From assembly GCA_964036295.1 (NCBI GenBank), contig OZ038467.1, positions 3,353,501 through 3,417,500 on the forward strand: a stretch of DNA of 64,000 nucleotides, written 5' to 3'. Source of the DNA: Plumapathes pennacea. Lineage: Eukaryota > Cnidaria > Anthozoa > Antipatharia > Myriopathidae. Each line of letters starts with the position of its first letter. Positions within the stretch are counted from its first letter, which is position 1. Under the pieces are notes generated by a model. It saw only the letters and a list, made by a program, of their open reading frames with translations. It did no database searches and was not told the origin of the DNA. The position numbers and the translations under genes are program-made. This document shows, in pieces, positions 56,762-64,000 of this stretch.

Positions 56762-57015
56762 CAATCCTGGCCAAAAGTCGTGGGACACTTAGCCTTTTAT
56801 CTAAAAATTATGACACTTTCCCTCTTCCCGCCCCCCTCCCCCCTTACAATGTTGAATGAATGTGCTCAAAGTGCACTCCCTTTAAGCAACATTGTATGGG
56901 GGGGAGGGGGAGGACTAAGTTTCGGAAACAGGAGCCGCTTTCGTTGTTCAACAAGGAGTGGTGGTGAAAACATAGCATTTTTTCAGAGTGTCCCACATAC
57001 TTTTGGCCAGGATTG
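56762..57015. mobile_element. Tc1/mariner-type MITE, 254 bp
   Basis: Ends CAATCCTGGCCAAAAGT and ACTTTTGGCCAGGATTG are exact complements, each flanked by TA (56,760-56,761 and 57,016-57,017). The next bases (GTGGGACA / TGTCCCAC) are also inverted. TA duplication and the GGCCAAAAGT...GGGACA ends are typical of mariner/Tc1 elements. The interior contains a C-rich and a G-rich tract that pair with each other. No transposase. Confidence 0.88.
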
Positions 57016-57109
57016 TAGGTATAAATGCATATTTATAAATGTTACTGGTTGATGTCGGCTTTGTTAATGGCCCGCTTATACCAGAAAGCTGCCGGCGTTC
57101 AGCGGTTAC

Positions 57110-57460
57110 TGCGATCACCAACGGGGCAAAAAAACTGGTCGTATTAACGGGGTAGGGTCAAGTTTTGTAGCTGGCCTCTTTCAAATGACGTCATGACAGT
57201 TATGATAAAATTTCACTTCCCTATTGACTGTTTGTGAGCATCCGGAAGGCATGTAATTTATCGCAACAAAACTGAGTTTTTAAAACAGGAACAAAATGCT
57301 ACAAATTTCTTGTTTCGAAACAAAGCTCCGGCTCGAGCTCTCCATTTTGTTTAGTCGTATTAACGGGGTGAATTTATAAAGGAAAAGCCCATTGGGATTT
57401 CAAAAAGTGGTCGTTGGTCGGATTTACGGGGTGGTTGTAAGGCGGAGTTCCACTGCATAT
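57110..57460. repeat. Dispersed repeat with GTCGTATTAACGGGGT ends
   Basis: GTCGTATTAACGGGGT occurs at about 57,138 and again at about 57,354, followed by GGTCGGATTTACGGGGTGG and TAAGGCGGAGTTCCACTG. This resembles a widespread invertebrate interspersed repeat. No gene. Confidence 0.5.
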
Positions 57461-57800
57461 ACAACACAAGTGAATAATGCCTTCCGCGCGCTCTGATTGG
57501 CTCCTCAATCTCGGAATATCAAGTACTATTCACCTCTCGGCGGTCCCCGGTAAAACAAAATGGCGCGCGAACCCAATTTTTGCCCACTTTTGTCGGAAAT
57601 AAAATAGCTATTTGGGAGTTGGCTATTTAACTTGTGTGGTATATACTAAAACAATTATTCGCCTCAGTGTTGTTGAATAGCGGTGGATATTTACCTTGCC
57701 GAAACGGCTCGGTAAATATCCACCGCTATTCACCTCCACTTCGGCGAATAATTGTTAACTATTCACCTCCCGGCAACTTCCGGTTTGAAACAAAATGGCG
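57461..57800. repeat. Palindromic repeat element
   Basis: GAATAGCGGTGGATATTTACC (57,675) pairs exactly with GGTAAATATCCACCGCTATT (57,711 on) around a 15-nt loop. Outer arms AACAATTATTCGCC (57,650) and GGCGAATAATTGTT (57,743) also pair. CTATTCACCTC and AAACAAAATGGCGC flank both sides as direct repeats. A strong cruciform or hairpin could form. Confidence 0.8.
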
Positions 57801-59195
57801 CCTGTTTTGCTGCTGCCACTAAAGCAGAACTGTTTATGTAAACAAGGCAGCTGTACATGACAACACAAAGAAAGCTTCAAAGTTCGTTTTTATCAGTGTT
57901 CACTGGTGAGCTTTTGTGTTTCATTTTGGTACTAAGCCGTTGGTACAGTGTTTTGTGTTTGTTTTCTACGAGTGTCCATTTTCGCGAGCCTGCATGAAAA
58001 AGCTGAACGTTTTCAACTCTAAGATGAAGCATTTAATGTTTTGCAGAATGGTTTCAACAGAAAGAAAATCTTAAAACTCTGCTTGGAAGAAGTGTCTCAG
58101 GCACAGTTACAAATTCCTTCAAAAAATTGTCGCGTTGTTTTCGGTTGCAAATTGGTCTCGCGCGCGTGATCAGTAAACCGACTTTTTGCCCATACTTTGT
58201 CGGAAAAAAAAAAGGGGGGGGGGGGAGCCTGGCTATAAAATTCGGATGCACAGCTTTTTATCCACCCTCATTGGACTTATGTCTAAGAGTTATCTTCGGT
58301 GAATCCCCAGTGCCGGACATTCAGGTGCTTATGGCGAGTATTCGTGCAAGTCCTTTAGGTTGAACTTTTTCACGAGTTTTTCCGCATCCGTAATTCAGCC
58401 ACAGCTAAACTGCGATTCTTTCACAAAGGAAGCCTTGATCGCGCAGATTTCATTCCGGAAACCCCTCTGATCCAACGCGCACTTTAGTTTCTTCGCTCTG
58501 TGCATCGCTACTTTGGATTTTGATTGTTTGTTTCTCTTTGGTACCTTTTAGGGTAAAAATATGGTCGAGCCACGCCCATTTTAGTACCTTTTAGGGGTCA
58601 AAACAAAAATTTCCGACGAGCATCCCCGTCATTTTTATGTGAGTACCCCCCGCCGGAGCGTGAGATGCGTGGTTTACGGAGGGTCTTATTAATGCTAACA
58701 GAATATGTCACCAGTCAATTAGCAGGCATCAGGTCGAGATTGCTTTTTTTTTTTTTTTCCGGAATTTTCTGCAAATGCACGCTTTTGAAGTGAATTACAA
58801 GTTTAGAAAAAAACCTAAATTTCGCTGACCCACTCCAAAGTTGACAGGGATGATACCTTAAAGATCACAGATAATAGAACGTTCTTGATGCGTGATTAGC
58901 GCCTTTCTATGTTCTAACAAAAAGCCTTCTGTGTATAATAATTATTAATGAATTATTATTAAATAATTATTTACAATTATTGCGCATTTGGCAGTTCATC
59001 GATTATCTCGTACACCAGATGTCTGATATGACATGTCAAGAGTTAGATAGACAAACTCTTTGAAATGAAGAAATTTAAATATGTATATTTTATGCCCGAA
59101 ACTCTGGTATGTTTTAAATCCTGGTACCTCACACTTAAAGAGTTTTGACTCACCAAAGCTAAACTTGTGATAAAGAGAAAGCCGAAGCACAGACA
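57801..59195. other. No gene seen
   Basis: Contains an A-run followed by a G-run (58,203-58,227), a GTACCTTTTAGGGTAAAAAT-type repeat duplicated near 58,540-58,610, and a T-run near 58,745. The AATAATTATTAATGAATTATT stretch at about 58,940 is AT-palindromic. No coding evidence. Confidence 0.45.
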
Positions 59196-59218
59196 AAGAA
59201 AAACAAAAGGCAACGGAA

Positions 59219-60253
59219 ATGACAAGCGCATCTGAAGCAGCATCATTTGAAGAGCCACCGGCGTCTAAAATCTTCCGCATCATCTTCTTCTCGCTGACCA
59301 CCTTGGCGTCCCTCTTGGGAAACTCAGTCATGTTGAAAGCAGCCACCGCATATCCATCAAGAAAACCTCTGTCCTACCATCTGGTGACCAACTTGGCCGC
59401 AGCAGAGATCATCAGCACGCTGTGTATGATTTTCACATTCATCTACATCCATCTAAATCATTGGCCTTTTGGTAAATTCGCTTGCACCGTTACCATGCCC
59501 CTCCAAGTGTTGTCTCTTTTCGTGGTGACTAACACGCTCGCAGCCATCGCAGCTTACCGCTTCGTTTTTATCGTCTTCCACATCAGGATTACCGTCACTA
59601 ACTGCAGACTCATCCTGTTCTTCTCTCTGTTGTGGCTGGTTGCGCTTGCAGTGTCTATGCCTCTCTTCATTTTTCACGAAGTAGTCTTATATGAAGGAGA
59701 CAGCTTCTGCATCATGCCAAATTTCAAAGGCAACGTTCATGATTACGAGATCGCCAGGTTCATCCTGAACTTTGGACTGCCGTACCTGATCATGGTGATG
59801 TCCTACGCTGCCATGGCTTCGATACTCAGAAAGCACATCAAGCGCAGCAGGAAGGAAGCAGTGGAAATGTCCAAACTGGGAGAAACCACCAATCAGACCC
59901 AAGAGGAGGAAGAGCCGATTCAGCAACAAGACACGGAAGCCACCAATACAGAACGCAGGAAAAGCTCCCGGGCGATCGTTGACCGGGAAAACGATCTGCT
60001 GAAAATGATCTACGCCATCATCATTGTCTTCGCCGTGTGCTATCTGCCTTACCAAGTGCAGTTCTTTTTCTACATCTTCGATGGATATGAACGCTATCCC
60101 GAAGCCAACCGATACCGAAGAATCATTCAGCAGTACAGCTTGCTTCTGACGAGCTTGTCGAGCGCTCTCCACCCCCTGTGTTACGGCACCATGAATAAGT
60201 TTTACGCCAAGTTTTTCTCGAGATTGGTATTGTGTAGTTGCAAGTCTGAATAG
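59219..60253 (+). CDS. Peptide-receptor-like GPCR (rhodopsin class), copy 3
   Basis: Intact 344-aa paralogue of the receptor at 47,208, over 90% identical by eye. The start is the homologous ATG. Directly after it about 42 bp are missing, which removes the N-terminal N-V-S glycosylation site and gives an extracellular N-terminus of only some 15 residues. Conserved: L-N-H-W-P-F-G-K before the helix 3 Cys, the loop 2 Cys (D-S-F-C), A-Y-R in place of DRY, F-A-V-C-Y-L-P in helix 6, A-L-H-P-L-C-Y in helix 7, and a C-S-C tail. Changes cluster outside the membrane core, for example ECL1 (YVYLDHW to YIHLNHW) and ECL3 (KQYKKIIRE to NRYRRIIQQ), so ligand preference may differ. No intron is seen. Confidence 0.9.
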   Translation: MTSASEAASFEEPPASKIFRIIFFSLTTLASLLGNSVMLKAATAYPSRKPLSYHLVTNLAAAEIISTLCMIFTFIYIHLNHWPFGKFACTVTMPLQVLSLFVVTNTLAAIAAYRFVFIVFHIRITVTNCRLILFFSLLWLVALAVSMPLFIFHEVVLYEGDSFCIMPNFKGNVHDYEIARFILNFGLPYLIMVMSYAAMASILRKHIKRSRKEAVEMSKLGETTNQTQEEEEPIQQQDTEATNTERRKSSRAIVDRENDLLKMIYAIIIVFAVCYLPYQVQFFFYIFDGYERYPEANRYRRIIQQYSLLLTSLSSALHPLCYGTMNKFYAKFFSRLVLCSCKSE

Positions 60254-61137
60254 AACATTTGGTGGATTTATTCAGCATTCCGAACACTGAATAACACTGA
60301 TCACAGTCATCAAGGTATCTTAGACCACGACTAGAGTGGTTTTTGCTAGGTTTTCTAATGCAAACTAAACCATGCCATTTGCATGGATATTAAAAATATT
60401 ATAAATCGTTTAGCTTATAAAAATGTATATAGCACAAATGAAAAGATACTGAGCGTTAAATGTACACAAGGTTCATTCCACTGTTAGAAAATAAATTCTA
60501 CTGAAGAAAAAAAATGCAAAGTTTGGCCGATAATTTATTATTTATACCCTAACATGTCCAATTCAACCGAAAACATTAACTTAACACGGAGCCCGGTTGT
60601 TCAAACTTGAACAGGAGGCTAATCCCGTACTATTGGTTTTAACTTTGTTTTAATGTTTTAGGATGAAAACGAATAGCCGGTTTTGTTCACAACACATGCA
60701 ATCTTCCTTGATATTTGCTTTATTGGCTAAAACAAACTTCTTATGGTCCGTTTGCACAAGACGTAAATGTAAATTTTAGGGGCCTAGAGAGCTAGATGGC
60801 AGCTTCTTAGAAGTTGGCAGCGTGACAAGCAACACGTTCGAGTGGGCGACAAACTGTCGTTTACTGTGCAGTATATACTTGAAAAGTTGTAAATGTCGGC
60901 ATTATATCTTCACACAAATTAGAGAAGTAAATATACAGTAAATGTTTTAGATAGATGAGAATAATAATACGAATAAATGGGTTCTACACATGTAGTGAAT
61001 ACGTGTGTATAGAAACAGCTGAAGGTGTATTTACATGTTTATAAAAAAATTAATTTATGTTCGTGTCACTTGGAGTTATTGCAGGTGAAGTTCTAGACCC
61101 TCTTTGAAACAATAATACGCAATAAATAGTCTTTAAA

Positions 61138-61407
61138 ATGAATGATGAGTTTTATTTGAGTTACTTTCGCTTTTTGAAATGCGTAGCTCTGTGCCTTGTG
61201 AGTCAGGCTTGTCAGCTGCCTCAAATGACAGATTCATTTATTACAAGCAAAATCAAACAATCATTAAAAAAAATGCACAGTATTATTAGAGCGTCAAAAT
61301 TAATAGAAAGGAGCTTTGTCATAAACGAAGTTGGCGGCTTATTCGCTCCTTATTATCAGCATTATTGTTTAAAACAAGAAAATTCTGTACTTTCTTTGCT
61401 GCCATGA
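61138..61407 (+). CDS. 89-aa ORF in the receptor 3' flank, copy 3
   Basis: Counterpart of 49,164-49,433 at the same distance from the receptor. See that entry for substitutions. Probably not a protein-coding gene, kept here because it is open in both copies. Confidence 0.2.
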   Translation: MNDEFYLSYFRFLKCVALCLVSQACQLPQMTDSFITSKIKQSLKKMHSIIRASKLIERSFVINEVGGLFAPYYQHYCLKQENSVLSLLP

Positions 61408-61978
61408 GGTCTCATTAATTATATGACGTCCATATATTAACTGTCGATAATTCAGTCATTCGCACCGGGATTAGAAGTATTATACGTTTCAAAGAAAACA
61501 TCTCGAAATTTACGGCTCTTGTAATCTTCCTCAGTTATTTTTGTCTATTTTTTTCGTTTGATTATCGTGTGATATTCAACCAGCTTTTTTTAAGTGTGAG
61601 TAGTACTCTGTGTGATAACATATCAGCCGACGCGAGAGAACAAGCTGCTGCTATTATTGCTTGTGACGTCACAAGCTATAAAATGCAGCGATTTTTTTTT
61701 TTTTTTTATTTTTCTGGGTTAGAGATCTGCATGCGATGATTGGTTGATATTATCATGTGATTTGTAATGACGTTGTGATCACGTGACTTGTCGAGCAAGC
61801 AGTTTCGCCATTTTGAAGACAGCAAGTTGCTTGCCTTAGTTGGCTCTGTGGATTATTTTATGGACCGCTCATCTTACTTACAAACGCATACGCCGGCTGC
61901 GGTAGACCCATACTAAATTTCATTGAGCGGTTTTGGCTTGGGTCGGTCCGCTCAGCCTCAAAAGCCACATTGAAAGCC

Positions 61979-62146
61979 ATGAAAGCAAATGCAATGAATT
62001 TATCAATGAACTGCATAACTATGCACAACTGTACAGAAATGTACGAAGAATCTAATATCCAGAACCTTGAGAACTTGAAGGAACAAGCTGAACGAAGGCG
62101 CTCGAGATACAAAGACGAGAACCTGTGTAAAGACGGCGATTCTTGA
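61979..62146 (+). CDS. Small ORF in Helitron-like copy 3
   Basis: The frame is open from about 61,815 with its first ATG at 61,979. Upstream of that ATG it includes W-L-C-G and I-E-R-F-W-L-G, which resembles the W-L-C-G...R-E-R-F-W-L-A reading of copy 1. It then gives a hydrophilic, helical, charged end (LENLKEQAERRRSRYKDEN). Possibly a remnant of a gene carried by the element. No known domain. Confidence 0.25.
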   Translation: MKANAMNLSMNCITMHNCTEMYEESNIQNLENLKEQAERRRSRYKDENLCKDGDS

Positions 62147-62168
62147 CAAGCGCTTGATAGCGGATTAT

Positions 62169-62339
62169 ATGGAACTGTTTAGTATGAGGGTGAACTTGAA
62201 GGTACTTTGTATTCTTTTACTTTGTATTATTCTTGCTGATACAAGTAAAGCGTCAGAAAATCTGACTTTTGTTTGGAATCAAAATTTCACTCTGCGTGCA
62301 TTTATGTTGTTGTTGCGAGATTTTGGCTCGGTGCCATGA
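62169..62339 (+). CDS. Short ORF with signal-peptide-like start
   Basis: From the ATG at 62,169 (MELFSMRVNLKV) the frame encodes a hydrophobic stretch L-C-I-L-L-L-C-I-I-L-A and a plausible cleavage point near SKA-SEN, then two N-glycosylation sites (NLT, NFT). It stops after 56 codons. It may be exon 1 of a secreted product, but no convincing donor is visible. The next ORF follows in 50 bp. Confidence 0.3.
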   Translation: MELFSMRVNLKVLCILLLCIILADTSKASENLTFVWNQNFTLRAFMLLLRDFGSVP

Positions 62340-62389
62340 AGGTCAAACAATCAGTGGAACAGATGGCGTTATTATTTGAAAATTAGGAA

Positions 62390-62725
62390 ATGGCTGAGGA
62401 AAAAGTGACCGTTGGTAGATCTTGCTTCGCTCAGTTTTATTGTATTCCCATAAATGTTTATGTGAAAGAAAACCGAAGTCCTCCAAGACGAAGTCGTGAG
62501 CCAAGCCACGTACCATTGAATTACCTTTCACGCATTTTGAACAAGAGTAGAAAAAGCAGGCGACTAATACAAGAATACATTTCAAAGAATGTCCCAAAGT
62601 CGTCAAAAGTTCATGATTATACCCGAGCTTACGTACTTCACAATGCTAATGCGTTCCGTGAACGTGCATGTAAACAACATGGAAACAATAAAAAGCCACA
62701 GATGGAAATGGAAAGAGAAAATTAG
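62390..62725 (+). CDS. 111-aa basic ORF, unrecognised
   Basis: ATG-started frame with an Arg/Lys-rich centre (PPRRSREPSH, L-N-K-S-R-K-S-R-R) and a charged tail. The centre resembles R-R-F-N-K-S-R-K-D-R in the frame at 63,219-63,593, and the DNA around both is alignable in patches. The two are therefore tandem relatives inside the element. No domain recognised. Confidence 0.3.
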   Translation: MAEEKVTVGRSCFAQFYCIPINVYVKENRSPPRRSREPSHVPLNYLSRILNKSRKSRRLIQEYISKNVPKSSKVHDYTRAYVLHNANAFRERACKQHGNNKKPQMEMEREN

Positions 62726-63218
62726 GATCAATAAACCATCGCTGCGAGAAAGCTAGAAGCTCAAAAAGAAGATTGCCAAAAGTAACCGAGGTGCTAAGAT
62801 ACGTTTGTATTTTAAAATGTGTTAAAACACAGGCATTGCAAGATCAGACGTATTCAGAGATCAAAATCACAGAACCAAGTACAATGGGTTTTCTCTGTCA
62901 AGGGATATAGAAAAAAATTCCGGTCCTTCAGTTGTTGATCCAAACAAAACGATCATCGGTTGGCTTTCTGGATGCACGGAAGCCATACTTTAGGAGCGAT
63001 TTTGGCTTGCATTGTTTTTAAGCGTCGGAAGACTTGAAAATAGCCGTACCCAAATGCTTGATGTGTTACCAGCGGGACCCCCGTAAAGTACGAAGGGTTG
63101 TGTTTTGCAAATGCTCGATTATAGATACCGCTTCAACCAATGTATCTGTGTTCTGAGCAATATTTGTGTGAAAGAACATCGAATAAGTAGTAGAAGACGT
63201 GTCGAAACTTGATAGAAC
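62726..63218 (+). other. Element interior, no gene
   Basis: Contains the 62,990-63,090 block shared with Helitron-like copies 1 and 2. Its frame (E-R-F-W-L-A) is short and closed. Confidence 0.4.
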
Positions 63219-63593
63219 TTGAACTTTTCCCTGCGGGCAGAGCGTCTCCCTTTGTCGGAAACTCTGCGGCTTTGTGTAACGCGCGGCGTATACGAACAGT
63301 CGGCGTTTAACTTCGTTTTGCGTGCAGTAAAGGTTCTTTGTTTATTGTCTGAGGATATTGAATTACTAATAGGATTGAGGCAAATATCACGCGAGATTAA
63401 GATACAAGATCTGTCAATGAAATGTCACGAGCATAATATCATAGAACGGGGAATCCCGAATCATCAGCTACTTAGCTTTCACTCACGCCGCTTTAACAAA
63501 AGCAGGAAAGACCGGCAGGCGATTACATCGAGAATATTTGTCACTGAATACCTCGAAGTCTTCAAGGTTGATATCCGACTATCCGAGCCGTAA
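63219..63593 (+). CDS. 124-codon ORF, unrecognised
   Basis: Opens with TTG rather than ATG; the first in-frame ATG is deep inside. Shares the L-L-S-F-H-S-R-R-F-N-K-S-R-K pattern with the preceding ORF. Probably a decayed duplicate. Confidence 0.2.
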   Translation: MNFSLRAERLPLSETLRLCVTRGVYEQSAFNFVLRAVKVLCLLSEDIELLIGLRQISREIKIQDLSMKCHEHNIIERGIPNHQLLSFHSRRFNKSRKDRQAITSRIFVTEYLEVFKVDIRLSEP

Positions 63594-63816
63594 TGTTCGC
63601 TCCACAAGCCCGTGATGCACGCCTTTGTTGTCACGGTATTCAAACGTCTGCAGCTTCCGATAGAGATTAATTTCGTATCGACCCAGAATTTTGCGTTAAA
63701 GCTTAATGCATAGCAGTCTTGAACATATTAGTGATCAGACTTGTACATGTAGGATGCGTAACGTCTGAGATGGCTTTTTCATACGAAGTAATTTCATCAT
63801 GGGAAGTGTCATGTTT

Positions 63817-64000
63817 TAGGCCCCGTCCACACTACGCCGGATAAATTTGAAAACGCAACTTTATTCTTACGGTTAGGAAAACGCTCTTCAAAGTGGATAA
63901 ATTTGAAAGCGCCGGCTTTGCGTTTTGGTGTGGACGAAAAACATTTTGAAAACAGAACTTTTCGAAAACCCTGACTCACGTGGCCACGTCAAGTGGTTTC
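63817..64000. mobile_element. Left part of a MITE-like repeat
   Basis: GGCCCCGTCCACACTACGCC followed by AAATTTGAAAACGCAACTTT and GGTGTGGACGAAAAACATTTTG. Such 'GGCCCCGTCCACACTA' repeats are widespread in invertebrates. It is cut by the window end. Confidence 0.55.

Larger units (their letters stand above)
59196..61656 (+). repeat. Receptor segmental duplication, copy 3
   Basis: Aligns with 47,185-49,693 from AACAAAAGGCAACGGAAATG to GCTGCTATTA, where a Helitron-like element starts. Confidence 0.9.
61657..64000 (+). mobile_element. Helitron-like element, copy 3 (right end not seen)
   Basis: It begins TTGCTTGTGACGTCAC after an A, exactly where the paralogue at 49,691 continues TTTATATTATAATC. 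The 5' end is a perfect palindrome GCTTGTGACGTCACAAGC. The T-rich tract, TGATTGGTTGATATTATCATGTGAT and the block at 62,990-63,090 (TTTTGGCTTGCATTG...AATAGCCGTACCCAAATGCTTGATG) match copies 1 and 2. The interior is longer and seems partly duplicated. No CTAG end with resumed host sequence is seen before 64,000, so the right boundary is unknown and part of the interval may be other DNA. Confidence 0.5.

Overview
The window looks like nuclear DNA of an anthozoan cnidarian, most likely a stony coral. There is no bacterial-style gene packing. Introns have GT-AG ends, TATA boxes and AATAAA signals flank the small genes, and several repeats are types I associate with coral genomes: a tRNA-headed SINE, the TTAACCCTTTCACTCC repeat and a palindromic 'GAATAGCGGTGG' repeat. 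The species call is inference.

Layout. (1) 1-20,640 is one satellite array of about 348-bp monomers, roughly 59 copies, with no gene. Each monomer is a decayed inverted repeat. (2) 20,641-21,921 is the frayed edge: inverted, diverged satellite pieces, a 155-bp repeat and a 13-bp minisatellite. (3) 22.4-22.9 kb holds two possible terminal exons of an unidentified minus-strand gene. (4) 23-38.7 kb is a tandemly duplicated unit carrying a small two-exon gene for a secreted, dibasic-flanked, two-cysteine peptide, followed by a 71-aa ORF of unknown meaning. The unit is broken up by mobile elements. (5) 39-41.3 kb is a decayed copy of a rhodopsin-class receptor gene. (6) 41.3-47 kb is mostly repeats. 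(7) 47.2-49.7 kb holds an intact peptide-receptor-like GPCR with its duplicated 3' flank. (8) 50.6-52.1 kb is a Helitron-like element with a SINE inside. (9) 53.4-57.1 kb holds two more peptide genes, one highly diverged. (10) 59.2-61.7 kb is a second intact GPCR. A third Helitron-like element starts at 61,657 and seems to run off the window.

Main biological point: eight second exons of the peptide family survive here. All keep both cysteines of the core N-V-C-x-x-A-x-x-L/I-x-C and a basic pair after it. The diverged copy at 53.5 kb keeps the core and flanking basic sites although its intron, pro-region and tail have changed. This pattern fits a processed, disulfide-closed peptide (hormone-like or antimicrobial-like). 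The same 36 kb holds three copies of a receptor resembling neuropeptide receptors. A linked ligand-receptor expansion is a testable hypothesis, not a demonstrated fact.

Mobile elements are unusually readable because the tandem duplications supply empty sites: a Helitron-like family (A|T insertion, CTAG 3' end, terminal hairpins), a hairpin-array element with an ACCG duplication, a fold-back element with a CCGCTT duplication, a TAA-flanked MITE and a TA-flanked mariner-type MITE.
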